NCBI GenBank assembly: GCA_001462235.1
Contig: LIUI01000022.1
Location: 1-56,762 of the forward strand
Direction of reading: 5' to 3'
DNA: 56,762 nt
From: Fibrobacteria bacterium GUT307
GTDB lineage: Bacteria; Fibrobacterota; Fibrobacteria; Fibrobacterales; Fibrobacteraceae
The translations under genes and the position numbers were made by a program. Shown piece by piece: positions 34,613-42,277 of the stretch. The notes under the pieces were generated by a model that saw only the letters and a list, made by a program, of their open reading frames with translations, did no database searches and was not told where the DNA came from. How positions within the stretch are numbered: the first letter of the stretch is position 1; each line of letters opens with the position of its first letter.

Positions 34613-35523
34613 CCATAGGCGACCCTAACGGCATAGGTCCTGAAATTTGCCTTAAACTCATGGCAAAACCGCCAAAAACCAAACATCCCGTTGTTCTTAT
34701 AGGCGATATAAAAGTACTCGGTGAAAAATGCAATGCTCCTGTATATATAGACAGCGAAAAATTTGCAGGGAAAATTGAACCGGGGAAAATTTCAAAGGCG
34801 GCCGGTGCCGCAAGTATTGCCTGGGTTAGGCAAGCAGTGGAAATTGTGCAAGCGGGTTATGCAGCGGCGGTGGTAACGGCTCCTTTGTGCAAAGAGGCTG
34901 TAGAAAAAACAATCCCAAAATTCCAGGGGCACACGGAATTTATTGGCGAGATGTGCGGCGATAAGGAACCCGTGCTGGCTCTTGTTCATGGTGGTTGGGT
35001 GGTTGCTCATGTAAGCACGCATGTTTCCCTTGCAGAGGCTATAAAAAGGGCTAAACCAGAGCGAATTGTAAAGGTTGGCAAACTTCTGAACGAATTTTTG
35101 AAAAAATACAAGGGCATAGAAAATCCAAAAATAGGCGTTGCCGGAATAAACCCCCATGCAGGCGAGCATGGCTTATTTGGCAAAGAAGAAATACAAAACA
35201 TAATGCCGGCCGTAAAAAAACTCCGCTCTATGAAAATCAATGCTATTGGTCCCCTGCCCGCAGATGTTGTATTTCCTAAGCTGCACAGCGGCATATATGA
35301 TGGCGTTATTGCTATGTATCACGACCAAGGACACGTGGTTACAAAAACCCTTGCATTTGATTTTGGCAAAGAATGCAAAGTAGGCGGGGTAAATACCACG
35401 CTTGGGCTTCCCATTTTACGCACCAGCGTTGATCACGGAGTTGGCTTTGATATAGCTTGGCAAAACAAGGCAAGCCCCACCTCGCTAAGAGACGCCCTAT
35501 TGCTGGCAGATAGGTTAGCGTGA
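34591..35523 (+). CDS. pdxA: 4-hydroxythreonine-4-phosphate dehydrogenase
   Basis: The 310-residue protein has ITIGDPNGIGPEICLKLM, VVTAPLCKEAV, GHTEFIGEMCGDKEPV, GINPHAGEHGLFGKEE and MYHDQGHVVTKTLAFDFG. These supply the metal-binding His residues of PdxA. It oxidises 4-hydroxythreonine 4-phosphate in the pyridoxal phosphate pathway. The start lies inside the end of xseA (22-bp overlap) with GGAG upstream, and queG starts immediately after the stop (TGAATG). Confidence 0.94.
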   Translation: MQKPILITIGDPNGIGPEICLKLMAKPPKTKHPVVLIGDIKVLGEKCNAPVYIDSEKFAGKIEPGKISKAAGAASIAWVRQAVEIVQAGYAAAVVTAPLCKEAVEKTIPKFQGHTEFIGEMCGDKEPVLALVHGGWVVAHVSTHVSLAEAIKRAKPERIVKVGKLLNEFLKKYKGIENPKIGVAGINPHAGEHGLFGKEEIQNIMPAVKKLRSMKINAIGPLPADVVFPKLHSGIYDGVIAMYHDQGHVVTKTLAFDFGKECKVGGVNTTLGLPILRTSVDHGVGFDIAWQNKASPTSLRDALLLADRLA

Positions 35524-36423
35524 ATGGACTTGCTAATTTCTGCAACTACCCTACTCCCTAAGATATTGCCAAATGCAAGCCACTTAGACAAATGGATTGA
35601 AAAAAACTATCACGCAAATATGGAGTGGATGGCACGCACCGCAGAGGCAAGAAAACATCCTGCAAATAATTACAATGCAGCATGGATTGGGCTTTGGAAA
35701 TACCCAAGATCTTTGCAAAAAAAACACGAACCCATTGCAGCCTACGCACACGGCAAAGATTATCACATAATCATTGGAAATATACTGCGTGAACGGGCTT
35801 TGCAACTAAACGGATTGCCCTTTGTTGATTCCCTGCCCATTGCAGAAAGAGAACTTGCGGCAATAGCAGGGCTAGGATTTATAGGCAAAAATACAATGCT
35901 AATAAATCCAAAATTCGGAAGCGGATTTTTCATAGGAGGAATTCTATTAAACATTCCAAACTCTCAACTCTCAACTCTCAACTCTCAATTCTCAAACGGT
36001 TGTGCAAAATGCAGAAAATGCATAGACGCTTGCCCTAATAAGGCTTTAAGCGAAGACGGTTTTCTAGACAGCCGCCGCTGTGCTTCTTACCTTACCATAG
36101 AGCATAGGGGGGAATTTAGCGAGGAACAGAGAGAATGGGCAAAGCATAGCGTTTTTGGCTGTGATATTTGCCAAAGAGTTTGCCCATATAATGCACGGCA
36201 TTTGGCAGAAACAGAGCCTTATTTTTTACCGGGCGAAAATTTTACCAAAGGTAAAATAAAAGGAACCCCGCTTTGGCGAGCGGGAACTAAGAGCTTAAAA
36301 AGGAATTACATAGCTGCACGCCAAGCCGCAGTGTGTTTGCCACCGGCTTTTTGCAATACTTTGGCAACTTCTGGGAATGTTGAGCCTGCACCCATTGCTT
36401 CTGCCCAGTCCATAGGGGTGTAA
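35524..36423 (+). CDS. queG: epoxyqueuosine reductase
   Basis: The 299-residue protein has NYHANMEWMARTAEARKHPA near the N-terminus, AGLGFIGKNTMLI, the first ferredoxin motif CAKCRKCIDACPNKAL and the second CDICQRVCPYN. QueG uses B12 and two 4Fe-4S clusters in the last step of queuosine formation. The N-terminus is a little short. Residues NSQLSTLNSQFSN just before the first cluster are encoded by the CTCAACT repeat. The last 39 codons are antisense to the ankyrin gene and do not look like the QueG C-terminus. Confidence 0.88.
   Translation: MDLLISATTLLPKILPNASHLDKWIEKNYHANMEWMARTAEARKHPANNYNAAWIGLWKYPRSLQKKHEPIAAYAHGKDYHIIIGNILRERALQLNGLPFVDSLPIAERELAAIAGLGFIGKNTMLINPKFGSGFFIGGILLNIPNSQLSTLNSQFSNGCAKCRKCIDACPNKALSEDGFLDSRRCASYLTIEHRGEFSEEQREWAKHSVFGCDICQRVCPYNARHLAETEPYFLPGENFTKGKIKGTPLWRAGTKSLKRNYIAARQAAVCLPPAFCNTLATSGNVEPAPIASAQSIGV
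35957..35996. repeat. CTCAACT heptad repeat in queG
   Basis: About five tandem units of the 7-bp motif CTCAACT (the last slightly changed) fill this stretch. It is in frame and encodes the Asn-Ser-Gln-Leu-Ser-Thr-Leu run. The same motif occurs at 43066-43101 and 43708-43745 in valS. Confidence 0.8.
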
Positions 36424-37082
36424 CCATCCCGGTCAAGAGGGTTTACTTCAACTTTTTTGGAAAGCAAATATTCAACAACGGGCTTTCTGCCTTCTTTTGC
36501 CGCCTCGTGAAGGGGTGTTAAGCCTTCCAAACTTTTAGAACTGGGATTTGCACCACCTTCAACAAGAGCTTGCACATTTCTGAGAATGCCAAAACGAGCC
36601 GCCAAATGCAGGGCTATGCCAATATTGAGAAGTTCAGGGTCTCTTTGCTTTTGTGCTGCCAAAAGCATTTGAAAAATTCCGGTATCTGTGGAATCATCAC
36701 GAGTTGCGGCATCTTCAAGTGGAGTTAAGCCAAGTTGGTCACTTTTTATATTAATTTCTGCACCACGGTCTAAAAGGTATTTTACAACAACTATGTTTTT
36801 CTTATTTACGGCAGTTCCAAGAGCGGTATTGCCTTTGCTGCTTGGAGTATTGAGATAATCTCTAGAGCAAGTTAGGAACAGGCTCATATTTGCAGTGTCG
36901 CTTTGAATGGAAGAAGTATTGCTTTTTACATAAGAGACAAACTGGTCATTGCTCATTTGAATGGGTGGCTGCATTTTGGCAAAATGCTTTCTTATAGACT
37001 CGGGGTTTGTAGGGTCTAATTTTGTTTCACAAGCCATGAAAGCTATGGCACAGAAGCCAACAGCAACCAATTTTTTAAGCAT
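36306..37082 (-). CDS. ankyrin-repeat lipoprotein
   Basis: MLKKLVAVGFCAIAFMAC is a lipoprotein signal with Cys18 of a 258-residue protein. At least five ankyrin repeats are visible: KGNTALGTAVNKKNIVVVKY, LTPLEDAATRD, GIALHLAARFGILRNVQALV, LTPLHEAAKEGRKPVVEYLL and GYTPMDWAEAMGAG. It is probably a periplasmic or outer-membrane adaptor. GAGGTG lies 8 nt before the ATG at 37082. The 3' end overlaps queG by 118 bp on the opposite strand. Confidence 0.82.
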   Translation of the reverse strand: MLKKLVAVGFCAIAFMACETKLDPTNPESIRKHFAKMQPPIQMSNDQFVSYVKSNTSSIQSDTANMSLFLTCSRDYLNTPSSKGNTALGTAVNKKNIVVVKYLLDRGAEINIKSDQLGLTPLEDAATRDDSTDTGIFQMLLAAQKQRDPELLNIGIALHLAARFGILRNVQALVEGGANPSSKSLEGLTPLHEAAKEGRKPVVEYLLSKKVEVNPLDRDGYTPMDWAEAMGAGSTFPEVAKVLQKAGGKHTAAWRAAM

Positions 37083-37118
37083 AATATGCACCTCAGAAAA
37101 GTTTACTATAAATATATA

Positions 37119-37454
37119 TTATTTTTTGGCAGTGGAAACATTTTCCCAGTCAAAAAAACAACTTTTTGCCCCGGTATGGCAGGCAACACCATTTCCTTGC
37201 GGCAAAACCTTGAACAAAAGGCAATCAAAATCGCAATCCGGAGACCAACTCTCAACTTTCAGATAGTTTCCGCTGGTGGCTCCCTTATGCCAAAGCTCTT
37301 CCCTGCTACGGCTCCAAAATACCATTTCCCCTTTTTCCAAAGTGAGTTTTAGGGCTTCCTCATTCATCCAAGCCATCATAAGCACAGTGCCGTCTGTGGC
37401 ATGCTGGGCAATGGCGGGGATTAAGCCATGAGAGTTAAAGTTGATTTTTTTCAC
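37119..37454 (-). CDS. hisI: phosphoribosyl-AMP cyclohydrolase
   Basis: The 111-residue protein has [59 protein letters not shown] and [13 protein letters not shown]. It contains the zinc cysteines and the Asp residues of the HisI active site. It opens the purine ring of PR-AMP in histidine synthesis. It is the HisI domain alone, without HisE. The GTG start at 37454 overlaps the proA stop (GTGA). The pairing of histidine and proline genes is unusual but probably only co-expression. Confidence 0.9.
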   Translation of the reverse strand: MKKINFNSHGLIPAIAQHATDGTVLMMAWMNEEALKLTLEKGEMVFWSRSREELWHKGATSGNYLKVESWSPDCDFDCLLFKVLPQGNGVACHTGAKSCFFDWENVSTAKK

Positions 37455-38674
37455 TCCCGCACCTGTCCGTTTCCTTTTAATAACCATTTATAGCTGCACA
37501 AACTCTCAATGCCCATAGGGCCTCTTGCGTGCAGTTTATCTGTGGAAATACCTACCTCGGCACCTAAACCGTATTGACCGCCATCTGCTAAGCGAGTGCT
37601 TGCATTCAGCATTACGCTTGCGCTATCCACATTATTTGCAAAATATTCCAAAACCTGGGCATCTTCTGCAACTATGGCGTCTGTGTGGTGGCTACCGTAT
37701 GTTTCAATATGTTCGCAGGCTTCTTTAACATCGTTTACCAAGCACACAGAGAGCATTAAATCCAAATACTCTATTCCTCGTTTCCCAAAGAAAAATTCAA
37801 CTCCAGCGTCTCTTAGCGGCATTAAAATACGCTCCATAGCATCTTTTGGGAAAGCTTTGTGGAACAACACCGTTTCTACAGCATTGCACGTGCTTGGACG
37901 CTGGACTTTTGAATTGTATAAAATCTGAGCGGCTTTGTCTAAGTCTGCGCTTTTGTCTATGTAAATATGGCAAATTCCGTTAAAATGCTTTATCACGGGA
38001 ATTTTAGACTGATCGCTCACCGCTCTAATTAAGCCCTCTCCACCACGGGGAATTACCAAATCCAAATATTGGCTTTGCTTCAAAAGGCTGCCAAGCAGGT
38101 TGCGGTCTGGATTGTCTATGTATTGAACTGCGCTTTTTGAAATGCCAAATTCTGCCAAAGCATCAGAAAATATTTTTGCCAAAAAAGAGCTGGAATGCAC
38201 GGATTCCTTGCCGCCACGCAAAATAGACGCATTGCCTGCTTTAAAACACAGAGCAGCACCATCTATTGTTACATTTGGGCGGCTTTCGTAAATAAAAAAT
38301 ATAGCTCCTAACGGCACGCTAATACGGCTTATATCAACGCCGTTTTTCAGAGTTCTATGCTCCAGAACCTTGCCTAGAGGGTCTGCAAAGGCGGCAATTT
38401 CTTCTACGCCCTTTGCCATTTCTTCCACTCGTTTTGGATTGAGCGTAAGGCGGTCTATCATTGAGTGTGAGAGGCCACCAGTTTTTGCCGCTTCAATATC
38501 CTTTTTATTCTCCTCTATTATTGCTGTTTCTTGAGCGCAAATAGATTTTGCCACCGCTTTTAAAGCGTTATTGCGAACTTCTGCACTTAAAGTTCTAAGT
38601 TCAAGCGAAGCATTCTTTGCGGTTTGTGCAATAGCAACCGCATTCTTTTCCAGATTTTCCAAGCCCTTTTCCAT
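37451..38674 (-). CDS. proA: gamma-glutamyl phosphate reductase
   Basis: The 407-residue protein has [55 protein letters not shown] and [15 protein letters not shown] with the catalytic Cys, plus [17 protein letters not shown] at the C-terminus. It reduces glutamyl 5-phosphate in proline synthesis. No proB is adjacent. AGGA lies 9 nt before the ATG. It is divergent from the signal-peptidase-like gene. Confidence 0.95.
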   Translation of the reverse strand: MEKGLENLEKNAVAIAQTAKNASLELRTLSAEVRNNALKAVAKSICAQETAIIEENKKDIEAAKTGGLSHSMIDRLTLNPKRVEEMAKGVEEIAAFADPLGKVLEHRTLKNGVDISRISVPLGAIFFIYESRPNVTIDGAALCFKAGNASILRGGKESVHSSSFLAKIFSDALAEFGISKSAVQYIDNPDRNLLGSLLKQSQYLDLVIPRGGEGLIRAVSDQSKIPVIKHFNGICHIYIDKSADLDKAAQILYNSKVQRPSTCNAVETVLFHKAFPKDAMERILMPLRDAGVEFFFGKRGIEYLDLMLSVCLVNDVKEACEHIETYGSHHTDAIVAEDAQVLEYFANNVDSASVMLNASTRLADGGQYGLGAEVGISTDKLHARGPMGIESLCSYKWLLKGNGQVRE

Positions 38675-38700
38675 TTTAGAATTTCCTAAATTTCAGCGAG

Positions 38701-39465
38701 ATGCAAAAAAATATAGAAAAAAATATAAGCAAAATTTTGCGAAAATCCTCACCTACAAGGGCTTGGGGTATTTTATTCCTTTGTGTTTGCATTATTGTTT
38801 TAGCCATTTTTTTAAGGTTTTTTGTTCTTTCTGTCTGGAATTTTGACGGAAAAAAACATTTTGTTTGTGAACTGGCTTTTTGCAGGGAAAATTCCGAAAA
38901 AGGCGATTTACTCTTGGTGAATACCCGTACAGACAACCCAATTTTACTTTGGCAAATAGGAAAAAGCGGCGAAACCGTTGAAATTCCCACGCCATTTGCC
39001 CCCATAAGCCTAAACATTCCTAAAATAGGCGACACCATAGCTTTCGATACGCTAAACCCAATGCTTTGGGACATGGCTGCTACTTTATACAGAGAATTTT
39101 TCCCGGAAAAAAAAACAACGGTTGATATTTCACTTTGGAATATGGAAAAAGAAATGCCTTTTTCAAGCGTTGGCAGAGCCAGCATCTCTGGCAGGCCCGT
39201 GTCTGAGAGGGAGGTAGCTTTTTTGCATTGGCAAGAACTGATGCTTTTGGAACTACAATTGCAAAAAATTTTCCCAGCTCTAGACAGCATTCATTTTAAG
39301 AGAAAACTCCTAGCAGATACAGTTGAAATCAAAGATTTTATCATAGACGAGGAACTTTTTTACCTTTCTTGCGAAAAACCTGAGCAGCAGAGGCAATGCT
39401 ACGATAGCAGAGAAAAAGGCTTTTTCAGAAAAAGCATGCTAAAAGGAATTGCTATATTCCCCTAA
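38701..39465 (+). CDS. signal peptidase I-like membrane protein, degenerate
   Basis: The 254-residue protein has one N-terminal transmembrane helix (GILFLCVCIIVLAIFLRFFV). The segment after it, KGDLLLVNTRTDNPILL, resembles the GDRLLVNK region of S26 peptidases. The C-terminus CYDSREKGFFRKSMLKGIAI resembles box E (DSRYFGPVPRSNIIGKA). The catalytic Ser of PSGSM is not found in the expected place (SVWNFDGKKHF instead). It is therefore probably not a working peptidase. The ATG lies 8 nt after TAAATT. The next gene overlaps its stop (TAATG). Confidence 0.5.
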   Translation: MQKNIEKNISKILRKSSPTRAWGILFLCVCIIVLAIFLRFFVLSVWNFDGKKHFVCELAFCRENSEKGDLLLVNTRTDNPILLWQIGKSGETVEIPTPFAPISLNIPKIGDTIAFDTLNPMLWDMAATLYREFFPEKKTTVDISLWNMEKEMPFSSVGRASISGRPVSEREVAFLHWQELMLLELQLQKIFPALDSIHFKRKLLADTVEIKDFIIDEELFYLSCEKPEQQRQCYDSREKGFFRKSMLKGIAIFP

Positions 39466-40673
39466 TGGCTGTAAAATCTAACAACAGAATTTTGGTAATG
39501 GACGATTCTCAGGCCTTGCTAAAAGTTATGGAGCAAACACTTAACCAGCATGGCTACGAAGTTGAAACTGCCATAAACGGAGTTATAGGTTTGCAAAAGA
39601 TGGAAACCTTCCGTCCCGGGCTTGTTATAGTTGATATAATGATGCCAGAAATGGACGGCTACGAAGCAACCAGAAAAATCAGAAATCTTTACCCGGAAAC
39701 CAGCATAGTTATGTTTTCTGCCCAGCCCGCCGCTGTTGTAGAAAAACAAGCCTTTGCCTCCGGTGCAGACCTCTTTTTGCAAAAACCCATTAGAGAACCT
39801 ATCCTGCTTGGCATTGCCAAAAAATACACAACTGTTGAAATTGCAGAAGAAGAAGAAGAACACGAAACAATTTTGCACTACGATGCAGACCAACCTTACA
39901 TAATCCATGTTAGAACCTGCTATTTTTGCGGTTGCGACCACGTAAACTTTTTTGTGCCTCGCCCGGAAGCATACGAAGAATCTTGGGCAGATGGCTTGTT
40001 TCCAAGATATACTGCCAAAGATGGTTTTCCAAGATGGGATTTTTTGCGTACAATGGTTGCCGTTTGCCCAAGCTGCCTATTTGCCTCCTACGATATAAAC
40101 GATTTTGCCGTGGACGCAAGGCACACCTCTTTCCCATACAGCGCAGATGCAAAACGCATTCTTTCAAGGGGAATAGCCGCACGTAAAAAAATGATAGGCG
40201 TTGAAAACACAGATGCATTCTCCAACCCTAACCGCAATCTGCAAAGAACTATAGAATCCCTGTATTTAGCAGAAAAAGGCGGAAACGGCCTTGTGATTGG
40301 CGATAAGGAAGGGGTTTATTGCGATATTGGTTTTTACACAACCATACACGCTGTGCTAAAGTACTCCCAAAACCAAGATAAAATTGAGTACCAAAACAAC
40401 CTACGAGAATCCCTTAGCTTATTTTCAAACCAATTAAAAATTCATAACACTTCCAGAGTTACAAGGGCAAAAACATATTACTTTTTGATAGCCTTGAATA
40501 TGGCAACCGGTGCTTCTATCCGTGCAAATGAATTGAAAATGGAGCTTGAGAATTTTTACCGCAAAATAGGCGGAGCAGACGATGCATCCCTAGAAGAACG
40601 AACCTGGAACGAAAGATTGCTATATATCTGGAAAGAGGGAGTTAACGCAGATATATTAAGGGAAATTTGGTAA
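39465..40673 (+). CDS. response regulator receiver with DUF2225 domain
   Basis: Residues about 8-125 form a CheY-like receiver: ILVMDDSQALLKVMEQTLNQ, VIVDIMMPEMDGYEATRKIR with the phosphoacceptor Asp, and LFLQKPIRE with the conserved Lys. A short acidic linker (EIAEEEEEHE) leads to a DUF2225 domain with CYFCGC and AVCPSCLFASY, two putative zinc-binding pairs. DUF2225 is an uncharacterised domain. It may be a target of CheX. The start is 6 nt after TATATT at 39453-39458, inside the end of the previous gene, but coupled translation is also possible. Confidence 0.8.
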   Translation: MAVKSNNRILVMDDSQALLKVMEQTLNQHGYEVETAINGVIGLQKMETFRPGLVIVDIMMPEMDGYEATRKIRNLYPETSIVMFSAQPAAVVEKQAFASGADLFLQKPIREPILLGIAKKYTTVEIAEEEEEHETILHYDADQPYIIHVRTCYFCGCDHVNFFVPRPEAYEESWADGLFPRYTAKDGFPRWDFLRTMVAVCPSCLFASYDINDFAVDARHTSFPYSADAKRILSRGIAARKKMIGVENTDAFSNPNRNLQRTIESLYLAEKGGNGLVIGDKEGVYCDIGFYTTIHAVLKYSQNQDKIEYQNNLRESLSLFSNQLKIHNTSRVTRAKTYYFLIALNMATGASIRANELKMELENFYRKIGGADDASLEERTWNERLLYIWKEGVNADILREIW

Positions 40674-40964
40674 CTTCAAGCCTTTGGTGATGGCTCCAAC
40701 GCTTTCTTGGTAAGCATTATCCTTTTTAGCAATAGCCTCATTGAATGCCGCCATCAGAAGGTCTTCCAAAGCCTCTACATCGCTGGCATCCACAGCAGAC
40801 GGTGCAATTTTGAGTTCGGTTACAGTACCGTTTCCATTTACGGTAATCTTAACCGCGCCGCCGCCGGCCTCTGCGCTAAAGCTCTGACTCTGCAAGTCCT
40901 CCTGGGTCTTCTTCATCTGAGTTTGCATCTTCTGCATTGAGCGTATCATTTGCTGCATGTCCAT
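40656..40964 (-). CDS. ybaB: YbaB/EbfC family nucleoid-associated protein
   Basis: The 102-residue protein has MDMQQMIRSMQKMQTQMKKT, a beta strand block (GGGAVKITVNGNGTVTELKI) and a C-terminal helix (LEDLLMAAFNEAIAKKDNAY). This is the YbaB fold, which forms dimers and binds DNA. AAGGAGATCCAAA precedes the ATG. It follows dnaX on the same strand, the common dnaX-ybaB-recR order, although recR is absent. Its 3' end overlaps the receiver gene by 18 bp. Confidence 0.93.
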   Translation of the reverse strand: MDMQQMIRSMQKMQTQMKKTQEDLQSQSFSAEAGGGAVKITVNGNGTVTELKIAPSAVDASDVEALEDLLMAAFNEAIAKKDNAYQESVGAITKGLKLPNFP

Positions 40965-41047
40965 TTTGGATCTCCTTTGTGCCTGTAACTTTCAATTCCA
41001 TATATTTTACAAAATCCGCAAAGCAAGGATTTTGTTTAAGGTCATTT

Positions 41048-42277
41048 TCAAACGGTAGGGGCGTTGCCTGCAACGCCCCTACCGTTGCGGGCTGTTGCTT
41101 GGGCGGTAAAACCACCGATTTTTTTTTGGCTCACCTCGTTTGGAGGGGCGTTTTGCATATTTTCAAGCACTTCTTTTATGTTAGCTACCCTGTCTAGCCA
41201 AGCGATTTTTGAGAACTCGGTCTCTGCCAGCAAGCGGGGATTTAAGCCGTGCTTAGCTGAGCATTTTTCATTGAGTTCTGTTATGATTTTCACTATTCGC
41301 AAAATATCTCCCTGCTCAAATGTTGGGGCAAGGGCTTTTAAGCTATCTAAACTCGCCTGCGATATTTCCAGTTGCTCCGCAGAAAGCCCGATTCTCGCAT
41401 ATAAGAAATTCCGCAAAAATTTTACAAAGCCATCTAAAAACATCTGTATTTCTGCACCTGCTGCCATAGCTTTTTCCAAAATCTCAAAACTGCCTTTTGC
41501 GTCGTGTGCTTCAAAGGCTTTAAGAAGCTCAAAATAAAGGGTATCTGGTGGAATGCCTAGCGCACTTTGCACGGTTTCTTTTGTTATGGTATTTCCGCTG
41601 TAAACAAAAACCTCGTCAAAGATTGTAAGGGCATCACGCATAGAACCATCTGCTTTTTCCGAGATTATGGAGAGAGCCTCCGGTGCTGCCTTTATGCCTT
41701 CTTGCTCGCATATAAAAGCAAGCCGCTTTGAGATTTGCAACGGTGAAATTCTTCTGAAATCAAAACTCAGCACTCTGGATAAAATTGTAGCAGGAACCTT
41801 GTTTATTTCTGTTGTGGCAAAAATAAAAACCAAGTATGGAGGCGGTTCTTCCAATGTTTTAAGCATTGAATTCCAAGCCGCTTTTGAAATGGCATGAACC
41901 TCGTCTATGATTAAAATTCTGTACTTGCTGTTCATAGGCGGATATTGCGTATCGCTTAGGATTTCACGCATATCGTCCACGCCGTTATTGCTGGCGGCAT
42001 CCATTTCTACAACATCCATAGACAAGCCTGCGGCAATGGCTTTGCAACTCTCGCATTCGCAGCAAGGCTTTCCGCTCTCTGCTGTGCAATTCAGCATTGA
42101 AGCCAAAATCCGTGCCGAAGTAGTTTTGCCCACGCCCCTAGTGCCAGAGAACATAAAAGCATGGTGAATATTGCCTGTTGCCAGAGCATTTTTGAGTGTT
42201 TGGGCAATGTGTTCCTGCCCTACCATCTCGTCAAAGGTGCGAGGCCTCCATTTCCTTGCCATTGCTATGTAAGGCAT
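41048..42277 (-). CDS. dnaX: DNA polymerase III subunit gamma/tau
   Basis: The 409-residue clamp loader subunit has RKWRPRTFDEMVGQEHI, Walker A FSGTRGVGKTTSARIL, zinc cysteines (CTAESGKPCCECESC), IIDEVHAISKAAWNSML and the FATTEINKVPATILSR sensor. GGAGGAATT precedes the ATG, which lies inside the end of valS. The C-terminus runs through palindromic element A (NGRGVAGNAPTV) and stops just after it. In the next frame the DNA continues with ENDLKQNPCFADFVKYMELK, which resembles a DnaX tail. The tau extension is short or missing. Confidence 0.92.
   Translation of the reverse strand: MPYIAMARKWRPRTFDEMVGQEHIAQTLKNALATGNIHHAFMFSGTRGVGKTTSARILASMLNCTAESGKPCCECESCKAIAAGLSMDVVEMDAASNNGVDDMREILSDTQYPPMNSKYRILIIDEVHAISKAAWNSMLKTLEEPPPYLVFIFATTEINKVPATILSRVLSFDFRRISPLQISKRLAFICEQEGIKAAPEALSIISEKADGSMRDALTIFDEVFVYSGNTITKETVQSALGIPPDTLYFELLKAFEAHDAKGSFEILEKAMAAGAEIQMFLDGFVKFLRNFLYARIGLSAEQLEISQASLDSLKALAPTFEQGDILRIVKIITELNEKCSAKHGLNPRLLAETEFSKIAWLDRVANIKEVLENMQNAPPNEVSQKKIGGFTAQATARNGRGVAGNAPTV
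41051..41086. repeat. palindromic element A, copy 3
   Basis: A perfect palindrome with 17-nt arms (AACGGTAGGGGCGTTGC and its complement) and a CT centre. The inner 28 bp match the element at 4202-4229. It overlaps the final codons of dnaX and provides the TTTGA that stops that frame on the minus strand. Confidence 0.85.

Noticed and set aside
37244-37268. CAACTCTCAACTTTC in hisI as another copy of the heptad repeat
   Set aside because: It encodes [11 protein letters not shown], which aligns with the normal HisI motif without an insertion, so it is probably coincidence.
40876-41115. Minus-strand 79-residue frame across the dnaX end and ybaB start
   Set aside because: It spans the repeat and the ybaB start in another frame. 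It is more likely a displaced dnaX tail than a separate gene, and is treated as such in the findings.
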